From Armatimonadota bacterium (GTDB taxonomy: Bacteria; Armatimonadota; Zipacnadia; Zipacnadales; UBA11051), in NCBI GenBank assembly GCA_013178155.1, contig JABLXH010000030.1, forward strand, positions 1-64,000: DNA of 64,000 nucleotides, in the 5' to 3' direction. Below, piece by piece: positions 25,086-34,099 of the stretch. The notes under the pieces were generated by a model that was not told the origin of the DNA, ran no database searches, and saw only the letters and a list, made by a program, of their open reading frames with translations. How positions within the stretch are numbered: position 1 is the first letter of the stretch; each line of letters opens with the position of its first letter. The position numbers and the translations under genes were made by a program.

Positions 25086-25770
25086 TGGCGGCCTCCAAGA
25101 AGGTCTCCAGGGATACCAGCGGTGCAGCGACTGCGGTCTCCGTCTCCAGTGTCACCCGCCCCGAGCTTACCAGCTCCTGCCCTGCCCGTCGCAGGGCCTC
25201 GGTCACCGCCTGGCGCGGCGGTGCCTCGGCGGGCGTGCTGGTGAAGAAATGGACGTGTGGCCGCAACAGACTGCCCGCGAACTCACACTGCAGGTTGCGA
25301 CACATCGCCTGCACCCAGGCCACGGTCGGATAGAAGTTGTCCAGCTCGTAGAAACCACACACCGACACCAGGACCACACGCTTGAGCCCTGCCAGTGGTT
25401 CACGGCGGGGGTGGCGGCAATGGCCGTCCACCAGCTCGATGCGCGGCACAGCCAGGGGGAGGAAGCGGTCCACGACAGTCTTCAGAGGGCCGGGGACATG
25501 GTCCACATAGATCGGCGTTGCCAGCACCAGCGTCTCGCTCTCGGCCACTCGCCGCAGCAGTTCCGCCATGTCGTCGTCTGTAACGGCGCAGGACCCATCT
25601 CCAAGCCAGCAGCGGAAGCAGCCGGTGCAGGGCCTCACGTTGAGGCGCCGCACTTCCTGCCGATCCACCGCGGCCCCGGCTGTCTGCAGCCCCTCGAGAA
25701 ACGGAGCCAGGAACTGGTGGGTGTTGCCGTGAGACCCACGGGGACTGCCGTTTAGAGCCAAAACGCGCAC
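25069..25770 (-). CDS. Iron-sulfur flavoprotein / NAD(P)H-dependent FMN reductase family
   Basis: The protein has 233 residues. GTG 25770 is chosen because GGAGGAGG lies 7 bases upstream and it begins exactly at the flavodoxin strand VRVLALNGSPRGSHGNTHQF, whose SPRG-SxTxx-type loop binds FMN phosphate. A compact cysteine cluster, C-x2-C-x2-C-x6-C at residues ~48-63 (RPCTGCFRCWLGDGSCAV), follows, as in archaeal Isf proteins that hold a 4Fe-4S cluster. VLATPIYVDHVPGPLKTVVDR is the second flavin-contact segment. It heads the long leftward gene run, overlapping the DUF6259-like gene by 17 bases. A redox enzyme at the head of a glycosidase operon is unexpected; the role is unknown. Confidence 0.83.
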   Translation of the reverse strand: MRVLALNGSPRGSHGNTHQFLAPFLEGLQTAGAAVDRQEVRRLNVRPCTGCFRCWLGDGSCAVTDDDMAELLRRVAESETLVLATPIYVDHVPGPLKTVVDRFLPLAVPRIELVDGHCRHPRREPLAGLKRVVLVSVCGFYELDNFYPTVAWVQAMCRNLQCEFAGSLLRPHVHFFTSTPAEAPPRQAVTEALRRAGQELVSSGRVTLETETAVAAPLVSLETFLEAANASWK

Positions 25771-25877
25771 GGGGTGACCTCCTCCGGTCAGTTGCCGACT
25801 GGTTTCCATCCGGAGAAGGGAAACCCCTCCCGCACGGCTAACAAACACCGCCCCCCGTGGGGACTGGAGGGACGACA

Positions 25878-26789
25878 GTGCCAACCTATGACGTCTGCGG
25901 TGTCGGCTGCTGTGCGTGGGACTTCGTGTCCGTCGTGGATCGCTATCCGGGTGCCGACGAAAAAGTCAGCCTGCGGGAGCTCAAACAGATGGGGGGCGGC
26001 CTGGCGGCCACGGCCATGTCGGCAGTCGTGGCTCTCGGGGGGCGGTCCGCCATCTTCGGCATCGTCGGCGATGATGACTTTGGGGCCAAGATCCTGGACG
26101 CCTTCCGCTGCGAGGGTGTCGCCATCCATGGCATGCAAGTGCAGCCCGGTGTCCGTACCCACTTTGCCTTCTGCGTAGCCGAGAGGGGCACCGGTCACCG
26201 CGCGATCTTCTACATGAACGGCAGCTACAAGCGCATGGAAGCAGGCGACCTGGACGTCGAGTCAGTGTGCGACTGCCGGGCGCTGCTCATTGACCACCAC
26301 CATCTCTGGGGGGCCGTGGACGCCGCTCGCCACGCCCGAGAGCGGGGCATCCCCATCGTCGGCGACATTGAGCGCCAGCACGAGGGTGCTCAGGCCTTCC
26401 TGGAGACCGTCACCCACCCCATCGTGCCGGAGCGCTTCGTGCAGACCTACACGGGGCAGGAGGACCTGGCCACCGGTGCAGGGGAGTTGCTGGGGATGGG
26501 AGCGGAGGTGGTCGTAGTCACCCAGGGCAGTCGCGGCGCCACGGCCTTCACCCGCGATGGCAGCATCCATCAGCCCGCCTTCCATGTTGAGCCGGTCGTG
26601 GACACCACGGGCGCGGGCGACGTCTACCACGGAGCCTTTGCCTATGGCTTGGCCCTGGGCTACGACCTGGAGCGCAACCTGGCCTTCGCGGCGGCTGCAG
26701 CGGCGCTGTCCTGCCGGGGACTGGGGGGCAGAGGAGCCCTGCCGACCATGGCCGAGGTAGAAGCCCTGCTGCGGAACTCGCCGACCTAG
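25878..26789 (+). CDS. PfkB-family carbohydrate kinase
   Basis: The protein has 303 residues. GTG 25878 is chosen over an in-frame GTG at 25857 because GGAGGG lies 6 bases before it. It shows the ribokinase fold: KQMGGGLAATAMSAVVALGGRSAIFGIVGDD (the GG-N-A-type PfkB-1 signature), VEPVVDTTGAGDVYHGAFAYGLALG (PfkB-2 signature with the DTTGAGD anion hole and catalytic Asp) and VVVTQGSRGATAF. Such kinases phosphorylate ribose, fructose, tagatose-6-P, 2-keto-3-deoxygluconate or nucleosides; the specificity is not visible. It is divergent from the iron-sulfur flavoprotein gene with a 107-base spacer, and ends at a strong hairpin. Confidence 0.87.
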   Translation: MPTYDVCGVGCCAWDFVSVVDRYPGADEKVSLRELKQMGGGLAATAMSAVVALGGRSAIFGIVGDDDFGAKILDAFRCEGVAIHGMQVQPGVRTHFAFCVAERGTGHRAIFYMNGSYKRMEAGDLDVESVCDCRALLIDHHHLWGAVDAARHARERGIPIVGDIERQHEGAQAFLETVTHPIVPERFVQTYTGQEDLATGAGELLGMGAEVVVVTQGSRGATAFTRDGSIHQPAFHVEPVVDTTGAGDVYHGAFAYGLALGYDLERNLAFAAAAAALSCRGLGGRGALPTMAEVEALLRNSPT

Positions 26790-26797
26790 GGAAAAGC

Positions 26798-26825
26798 CGG
26801 GCCGAGACCCGGAGGTCTCGGCCCG
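26798..26825. terminator. Bidirectional intrinsic terminator
   Basis: A perfect 12-base stem (26798-26809 with 26814-26825) closes on a CGGA tetraloop. Read leftward it is followed by CTTTTCCC, a short T-run, so it best fits termination of the lipoprotein transcript, and it also lies 9 bases after the PfkB stop. Confidence 0.88.
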
Positions 26826-26844
26826 ACCGCTTGCGTCGGCTTGG

Positions 26845-27183
26845 CTAACGGCTGTCGGCGACTACGCTCTCGGCATGCAGGGCACCGAGTTGTGCCCAGC
26901 GCGGCAGGCGCAGCGTTGTGGTCTGCGTCAGGCGTATGGCCGGGGTCAGGGTGGCCATGATCGGTCCGGCTCCGGGGGCCCAGTAGACCTGGAATCCGCT
27001 GATGTCCCCAGGCATAAACCCCGCGCACTCAGAGATGACGCAGTTGTAGTTCGTCCCGCCCGCACTCACCGTGGCAGTCCCCTTGTACTTCATGGTGAAG
27101 CTGTGGGAGCCCGTCGAGTGGCCCGTGCAGGTGAAGCTGCAGCTCTTGGACAGGACCGTGGAGTCAAACAGGCCCATCAGCAC
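26845..27183 (-). CDS. C-terminal part of a frameshifted lipoprotein
   Basis: This reading frame continues the protein begun at 27622 after a one-base shift near 27215-27230. Reading backwards from that point gives IRDPEITTFTPGVLMGLF followed by a beta-rich segment (SKSCSFTCTGHSTGSHSFTMKY, NYNCVISECAGFMPGD) and ends at 26845, just before the terminator. It has no ribosome site of its own. The pattern of alternating cysteines and Ser/Thr suggests an extracytoplasmic beta-domain with disulfides. It is listed separately because the two halves are in different frames. Either a sequencing/assembly indel or a genuine inactivating mutation explains it. Confidence 0.6.
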   Translation of the reverse strand: MLMGLFDSTVLSKSCSFTCTGHSTGSHSFTMKYKGTATVSAGGTNYNCVISECAGFMPGDISGFQVYWAPGAGPIMATLTPAIRLTQTTTLRLPRWAQLGALHAESVVADSR

Positions 27184-27622
27184 GCCCGGTGTGAAGGTCG
27201 TGATCTCCGGGTCGCGGATCGTCCAGGAACACCTTCTTGCGCCGCACGCAGTAGCTCTGCCCGCCGATGACCTTGATGGTGCCGATGACCTTCACATGGG
27301 TCTCCTCCACGCCTCCCACGTAGGACCAGATCTCAAGGGTCATGGTGCCGGCAGTGTTGTCGTAGGCCGCGAACTTCACCTTGATCACCTGGGAATCCAG
27401 GCGCAGCAGGCCGGCGACCTTGTAGGTGATGACGGTGCCCGAAGGCGGCAGGTAGTTGGCGATGGGACCGAACTTCGACACCAGAGGCGTCGTGGCGGTG
27501 GTTCCCACAGGTGGCTCGATGATGGTGTTGCCGCCGAGGTCAATGACGTCCTGACCTCCGCCACAACCAGCCAGCACGACGAGTGCTACCGGTACAACAG
27601 CAAGGACAGCTAGACGCAACAT
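27164..27622 (-). CDS. N-terminal part of a lipoprotein, interrupted by a frameshift
   Basis: ATG 27622 opens a lipoprotein signal (MLRLAVLAVVPVALVVLAGC) with a good LAGC lipobox, so the mature protein would begin at Cys20. Residues ~45-130 are beta-rich (VSKFGPIANYLPPSGTVITYKV; MTLEIWSYVGG; VKVIGTIKVIGGQSY). The frame ends with a non-homologous-looking tail (after KKVFLDD) at 27164, while one extra base near 27220 would lead into the 26845-27183 frame. Together the halves give about 259 residues. The function is unknown: no enzyme motif is seen. It is separated by 91 bases from the mutase gene upstream. Confidence 0.65.
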   Translation of the reverse strand: MLRLAVLAVVPVALVVLAGCGGGQDVIDLGGNTIIEPPVGTTATTPLVSKFGPIANYLPPSGTVITYKVAGLLRLDSQVIKVKFAAYDNTAGTMTLEIWSYVGGVEETHVKVIGTIKVIGGQSYCVRRKKVFLDDPRPGDHDLHTGRADGPV

Positions 27623-27713
27623 GGGTGACTACCCCCACTGCAGTGATGATGTGGCCGCAAACTCGGCTTCTTTGGGTTTGAGGGTCGGTGCAGATGCGAC
27701 ACTGGTGCCCCTT

Positions 27714-29084
27714 CTAGCGGCCCCGATGGGCAGCGATGGCCTCTAGCGCCTGGTCCCGCAGGGCCTGGGCTGCCGATTCGTCATCGGCCTCGGCCACCAC
27801 GCGGATGATCGCTTCGGTGTTGCTGGGACGAACATGCAGCCAGGACCCGTCAGGCCAGACCACACGCAGGCCCTCGGTGAGGTCCACCTGTTCACCACTG
27901 TAGGCTTCGCGCAGGGCCATCATCACCGATTGGGCCTCTGCGGCGCTGCAGTCTACCCGCGCCCTGACCACAGCGCCCGGGCGGAAGGAGTCCTTCCATT
28001 CGGTGACTGTACCGCCGCGGCGGGCCAGACCCCTGAGGATCAGCGCCATGCCCGCGAAGCTGTCCCGGCAAAGCTGCAAGCGCGGCCAGATTACGCCCCC
28101 ACTACCCTCGCCGCCCAGTGCCGCGTTGTGCCGCCTCATCGCCTCCACCACGTTGATCTCGCCCACCGGGGTGCGCAGGACCTGACGGCCCTGACGCTCA
28201 CCGATCTCGTCGATCATTCGACTGGTCGAAAGGGTCGTCACAAACGGTCCTGGTTCGGACGGGTCGGTGGCGTCGCATGCGAACACGAGCGCAAAATCCT
28301 CGCCCAAGGCGACACCCGCCTCGGTCACGATGGCCAGTCGGTCAGCGTCCGCGTCCTGGGCGAAGCCGATGTCGGCGCCGTGCTCGCGAACCGCGGCTTC
28401 CAGTTGCCCCAGATGCTGCGGAACCGGCTCCGGTGGGCGCGGAAAGCCCCGGTCCCGCGAGTTGTTGATGGCGATCACCTCACAACCCAGACTTCGCAGG
28501 AAGGGCTGTGTGAGGCCTGCTGCAGCGCCGTTGCAACAGTCTACAACGACCCGGAAACGCCGTTTCGCTATGAGCTCTTTGTCGGGCCCGACCAGGTCGA
28601 GGATCTCGTCCAGATGCTTGCGAGCCGCGCCAGGGTCACTCTCCAGCTTGCCCAGTCGCCCACTGCCAACCAGCGTGTAGTTGGCCTGGTAGTACACGGC
28701 CAGGAGTTCCTCGGCCTGGTACGGCCGAAGCATGACACCGTCCCGATGGATGAACTTCAGCGCATTCCACTCCTGGGGATTGTGGCTCGCGGTGATGGCT
28801 ATGCCGCCGCTGGCGCCAACGCGCCGCACGGTGTGCTGGATTGTGGGAACAGGCGCAATCCCCAGGTCCAGCACATCACAGCCGGTGGCAAGCAAGCCGC
28901 CGATGAGGGCATTGCGTGCCATTTCCCCCGACGGACGGGTGTCGCGGCCGACAACGACCGTCCCGCCATCGAGATAGGTCCCGAAGGCCTGGGCAAAGCC
29001 GACAAGGAGCTGTGGGGTGAACGACTCCCCGACGACGCCCCGGATGCCCGACACGCCGGTTTTCAGAGTACGAACAGTTGGCAT
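27714..29084 (-). CDS. glmM: Phosphohexomutase (phosphoglucosamine/phosphomannomutase family), intact
   Basis: The protein has 456 residues from ATG 29084 with GGGAGAGAG upstream; the frame is open further but encodes no family sequence. All four alpha-D-phosphohexomutase signatures are present: the active-site serine loop ITASHNPQEWNA (residue ~97), the metal loop DADADR (~240), the sugar-binding loop GGEGSGG (~320) and the phosphate-binding loop RPSNTE (~425). The enzyme would interconvert hexose-6-P and hexose-1-P through a phosphoserine and Mg2+. The nearby glmS (2.9 kb) and GHMP kinase favour glucosamine-6-P to glucosamine-1-P conversion, hence glmM, but phosphomanno/glucomutase activity cannot be excluded. 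It is followed by a divergent-site paralogue 29 bases upstream. Confidence 0.82.
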   Translation of the reverse strand: MPTVRTLKTGVSGIRGVVGESFTPQLLVGFAQAFGTYLDGGTVVVGRDTRPSGEMARNALIGGLLATGCDVLDLGIAPVPTIQHTVRRVGASGGIAITASHNPQEWNALKFIHRDGVMLRPYQAEELLAVYYQANYTLVGSGRLGKLESDPGAARKHLDEILDLVGPDKELIAKRRFRVVVDCCNGAAAGLTQPFLRSLGCEVIAINNSRDRGFPRPPEPVPQHLGQLEAAVREHGADIGFAQDADADRLAIVTEAGVALGEDFALVFACDATDPSEPGPFVTTLSTSRMIDEIGERQGRQVLRTPVGEINVVEAMRRHNAALGGEGSGGVIWPRLQLCRDSFAGMALILRGLARRGGTVTEWKDSFRPGAVVRARVDCSAAEAQSVMMALREAYSGEQVDLTEGLRVVWPDGSWLHVRPSNTEAIIRVVAEADDESAAQALRDQALEAIAAHRGR

Positions 29085-29113
29085 GGCTCTCTCCCGCCCG
29101 CGACGCTGGCCCC

Positions 29114-30478
29114 CTAGATCAGACGCCTGATGGCCGACAGGAACTCGCGCACCAGCCACTCAGACTCGCCTTGTGTGGGGGCCTCCGCGATGACCCGAAT
29201 GAGCGGTTCGGTGGCCGACACACGCACATAGACCCACCGGTCACGGTTCCGGTACTTGATACCGTCGGCTAGCTCGGTCTGGGCGGGATCAGCCCAGGCC
29301 GGCTCGCCCTCTTCACGCAAACGCTCCAGGGCACTGAAGGCGTTGTGGGTCCGACAGGGCAGGGCCGCCTTTGTCATGGCGTAACGCGGCAGGCTGGCGA
29401 CCACCTCTCGCAGGCTCGTGCGCCCGGCGACCAGTTGCAGGATGTGACCCATGGTGGCGAGGCTGTCGTTGGCATAGTTGATGCGCGGGAAGAGACAGCC
29501 GCCGCTGCCCTCACCGGCCACACAGGCCCTCGAGTTCAGTGCCTGCTCGCTGACGTACGCCTGGCCGATGCCGGTGCGAATCACCTCCCGGTCGCCGTGG
29601 GCGGCGGCAATATCCTCCACCGCTTGCGTGGTGCAGAGGTTGACCACCACGGGGCCGGGGTCTCCGCGCGAGAGGATCATCTCGGTGGCCAGACAGATCG
29701 TCATCTCCTCGCCAGGAGCCGACCCGTCCTCGCATACCACGCCCAGGCGGTCGCCATCGGCATCGAAGGCGAAGCCAGCGTCCGCACCTGTGGCCTGCAC
29801 CAGCGCGCGGAGTTGGCTGAGGTTCTCTGCCGCCGGCTCCGGCTGGTGCGGGAAGGGCTGATCCGTTTCGGTGTTCATGGCCACCACGCGACACCCGATG
29901 CGCTCCAACAGACCAGGGGCGTACTCGGAACAGGCACCGTTCACGCAGTCAACGGCCACCAGCAGGTTGCGGCTGCGGATCAGGTCAGTATCCAGCTCTG
30001 CGGCGATGGCGTCCAGGTGCTGCAGGCCCGCCACCACGTCGTGGCTGTAGGGCTTAAGTGCATCCCAGGTGGCTTTGCGGAAATCGCGCTGGTGATAGAT
30101 GTCCAGCAGCTCGCCCGCCTGCGCCGAGTTGAGGAAGATGCCGTCGGCGCGGATGGGCTTGAGGGCATTCCACTCGGTGGGGTTGTGACCAGCAGTGATC
30201 GCTATCCCGCCCACCGCGTCGCTGGTGCGAACGGCCAGCTGCAGGGCCGGCGTGGGGCATACCCCCAGGTCCACCACCTCGCAGCCGGCGGCCAGAAGAC
30301 CGGCCAACACGCAGTGGTGGACCATCTGGCCGGAGGGGCGCGTGTCACGGCTGATCAGCACGCGTCCCCCTTCGACATAGGTCCCGAAGGCATGGCTGTA
30401 GTTGACGATCACATCCGGGGTCAGGCTTTCGCCGATGACCCCGCGGGCGCCACCGATGGCTATGCGTAGCGAGTTCAT
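29114..30478 (-). CDS. Phosphohexomutase paralogue lacking the catalytic serine
   Basis: The protein has 454 residues. ATG 30478 aligns with the start of its neighbour (MNSLRIAIGGARGVIGES); an in-frame TTG at 30502 adds unrelated sequence and neither start has a strong ribosome site. The metal loop (DADGDR), sugar loop (GEGSGG) and phosphate loop (RVSATE) are intact, but the loop that should read TASHNP reads TAGHNP: the codon is GGT. The nucleophile that carries the phosphate is therefore missing. The sequence is otherwise full length and not degraded, arguing against a decaying pseudogene. It may be a regulatory partner, a ligand-binding protein, or an enzyme using another mechanism. It sits 29 bases before the intact paralogue and 126 bases after the GHMP kinase, likely one operon. 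Confidence 0.85.
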   Translation of the reverse strand: MNSLRIAIGGARGVIGESLTPDVIVNYSHAFGTYVEGGRVLISRDTRPSGQMVHHCVLAGLLAAGCEVVDLGVCPTPALQLAVRTSDAVGGIAITAGHNPTEWNALKPIRADGIFLNSAQAGELLDIYHQRDFRKATWDALKPYSHDVVAGLQHLDAIAAELDTDLIRSRNLLVAVDCVNGACSEYAPGLLERIGCRVVAMNTETDQPFPHQPEPAAENLSQLRALVQATGADAGFAFDADGDRLGVVCEDGSAPGEEMTICLATEMILSRGDPGPVVVNLCTTQAVEDIAAAHGDREVIRTGIGQAYVSEQALNSRACVAGEGSGGCLFPRINYANDSLATMGHILQLVAGRTSLREVVASLPRYAMTKAALPCRTHNAFSALERLREEGEPAWADPAQTELADGIKYRNRDRWVYVRVSATEPLIRVIAEAPTQGESEWLVREFLSAIRRLI

Positions 30479-30604
30479 GGCACTTGCGGCAGTGACGCGC
30501 AACCGGGAATGAAGGAGGGCAAGCCGCGGGAGAGGGGAGAGCAGCGATGGCAGTTCAATGGTGCCGCCCTACCGCCGCGCTGCTCACCCGCCGCTGGCCC
30601 TCCC

Positions 30605-31702
30605 TCACCGCTCTTCGCTCACTTGCCTTTCCTCCACTTTCACCCCATCACTGATCGAGATGATATGTGCCCGTCCACCGGCTCGATTGATCGCCTCGGC
30701 CACCTCCTCCTGGCGGCCGGGCGCATAGGCAAACATGCAGCCCCCGCACCCAGACCCATTGAGCTTACCCCCCAGGGCCCCCGCCTCCATGGCGGCGTCG
30801 ATGAGCAGATCGAGTTTGGGGTGAGAGACCGAAATGCCATCACGCAGTTGGCGCTGGTGCTCCAGCAACATGGCGCCCAGTCGCTGCTGGTCCACCGGCT
30901 CGTCGCTGGAGAGCATGCGCCGGGCTTCCTGACAGAGATCGCGGTTGATGAAGTTGGCCCGCACCCGCCCCTGCACCCGCGGCGACATCAGCGAGAAATA
31001 CTGCTCCGCCTCGGCCAGGGGTGTCGTCCGCAGGTCGAAGCCCGGCAGGTGCTGGCGCAGAATGGCCAGGCCTTCCCGGGTGTCATCCCGGGAAGCTCGC
31101 AGCGTGCCCGTGGTGTCCTTGGGGACACCCGTGTCGCCCAGGACGAAGCCCTCCAGGCGGGCTGGCAGTCGGGTGGGCGTGATCGGTGGGGCACAGTCTA
31201 TGTACAGCAGACCCCCCAGAGCCGAGGCGTAGTGGTCCATCATGCCGCCAGGCTCCTTGAACTCCAGCACCTCGGCCTCGTGGGCGAAGCTGGCGATGGA
31301 CTCCCGGTCCTTGGGCAGGTCGCCCTCCTGCGTATGCAGCAGAAAAGCCGTCCAGGCCACCACGAGCGCTGACGAGCTGGAGGTTCCGGCGTTGATGGGG
31401 ATGGTCCCCCGGACGGTGCAGTCAAAGCCGTGGGTCAGCCGCAGGCCGCGCCGGTGCAGCACGTTGGTGGCCGACCGGATGTAGTCACGCTTGTGTCGGT
31501 ATTCAACCTCGCAGTCACAGGCGAAGTAGTCCATCTCCTGCAGGTCCGGCAAGTCCAGCACGAAACGGGTGTCGGCACGGGGGCGGCACTCGAGGGTTAT
31601 GGTCAGGTCAATCGGAGCGGCGATCACGGCCAACTCCAGGAAATCCTGGTGTTCCCCGAACAGACAGATACGCCCGGGCGCCGTGACGATGGTCTCGGTC
31701 AT
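30605..31702 (-). CDS. GHMP-family sugar kinase (galactokinase-like)
   Basis: The protein has 365 residues from ATG 31702 (MTETIVTAPGRICLFGEH). A second in-frame ATG at 31711 is possible; GGAG sits 2 bases before that one and 11 before the chosen one, so the start is uncertain by three residues. Motif 1 (PGRICLFGEHQDF) resembles galactokinase. Motif 2, the ATP-binding GTIPINAGTSSSSALVVA, and motif 3, GKLNGSGCGGCMFAYAP, complete the GHMP set. EPGGMMDHYAS carries the catalytic-base Asp region of galactokinases. Product would be a sugar-1-phosphate. A clean sigma70 promoter lies 34 bases upstream. The following two phosphohexomutases support a sugar-phosphate pathway. Galactose, fucose or an N-acetylhexosamine are all possible substrates. 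Confidence 0.85.
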   Translation of the reverse strand: MTETIVTAPGRICLFGEHQDFLELAVIAAPIDLTITLECRPRADTRFVLDLPDLQEMDYFACDCEVEYRHKRDYIRSATNVLHRRGLRLTHGFDCTVRGTIPINAGTSSSSALVVAWTAFLLHTQEGDLPKDRESIASFAHEAEVLEFKEPGGMMDHYASALGGLLYIDCAPPITPTRLPARLEGFVLGDTGVPKDTTGTLRASRDDTREGLAILRQHLPGFDLRTTPLAEAEQYFSLMSPRVQGRVRANFINRDLCQEARRMLSSDEPVDQQRLGAMLLEHQRQLRDGISVSHPKLDLLIDAAMEAGALGGKLNGSGCGGCMFAYAPGRQEEVAEAINRAGGRAHIISISDGVKVEERQVSEER

Positions 31703-31735
31703 CAACCGCATGGCTCCTGCGAGGTGGATAGCCGG

Positions 31736-31764
31736 AGTCTACGCGACCCTCGGATGGGAGTCAA
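31736..31764 (-). promoter_or_regulatory. Sigma70-type promoter for the GHMP kinase
   Basis: Read leftward: -35 TTGACT (31764-31759), a 17-base spacer and -10 TAGACT (31741-31736). Predicted transcription start is near 31729, giving a leader of about 27 bases before ATG 31702. Confidence 0.75.
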
Positions 31765-31839
31765 GCCGCAGGCAGCGGGGCTGCCCGAGCGTGTTCACCA
31801 TCCGCATACACCCGGCCTCCTGCACCAACCTGCTGGCCC

Positions 31840-31868
31840 TTGCCTTTTGCTCCGTCCAACCCTATAAT
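31840..31868 (+). promoter_or_regulatory. Sigma70-type promoter for glmS
   Basis: -35 TTGCCT (31840-31845), a 17-base spacer and a perfect -10 TATAAT (31863-31868). Predicted start is near 31875, giving a leader of about 120 bases before glmS. It is back-to-back with the GHMP kinase promoter, about 75 bases away. Confidence 0.85.
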
Positions 31869-31906
31869 GGGCCGACACCCATTGCAGGGCCTGTCGAGTA
31901 GCATCC

Positions 31907-31932
31907 GCCGGCCATCTGGCCGGTTTCATTTT
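31907..31932 (+). promoter_or_regulatory. Hairpin with T-rich tail in the glmS leader (possible attenuator)
   Basis: CCGGCC(A) at 31908-31914 pairs with (T)GGCCGG at 31917-31923, then TTTCATTTTG follows. It lies ~33-48 bases after the predicted glmS start and upstream of the start codon, the arrangement of a transcription attenuator rather than a gene-end terminator. No core of the known glmS ribozyme was recognised. Confidence 0.5.
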
Positions 31933-31996
31933 GCGTGTTGGCGGGAGGGCAGGCCACGCTGTCTGCCCCACTCACCCACGATCGAGGCGATGTTGC

Positions 31997-33994
<1,998 letters not shown>

Positions 33995-34010
33995 CCCCCG
34001 CCTCCCCGAG

Positions 34011-34030
34011 AGGCCGGCCCTGACCGGCCT
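34011..34030. terminator. Stem-loop after glmS
   Basis: AGGCCGG (34011-34017) pairs perfectly with CCGGCCT (34024-34030) around a six-base loop. It forms a tandem pair with the larger hairpin at 34049-34079. Confidence 0.65.
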
Positions 34031-34048
34031 GCAGTCAGAGCACACAAC

Positions 34049-34079
34049 AGCGGCCCGCCTCGAAATGAGGCGGGCCGCT
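34049..34079. terminator. Bidirectional terminator between glmS and araB
   Basis: A perfect 13-base stem (34049-34061 with 34067-34079) with a GAAAT loop lies between the convergent glmS and ribulokinase genes. T-run support is weak on both sides. Confidence 0.85.
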
Positions 34080-34099
34080 TCAGTCTGCGGCTCAGAGTC

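Noticed and set aside
31875-31996. A glmS ribozyme in the glmS leader
   Set aside because: The leader is too short, and no conserved pseudoknot core or the expected downstream cleavage context was recognised. Only a plain hairpin with a T-rich tail is visible.
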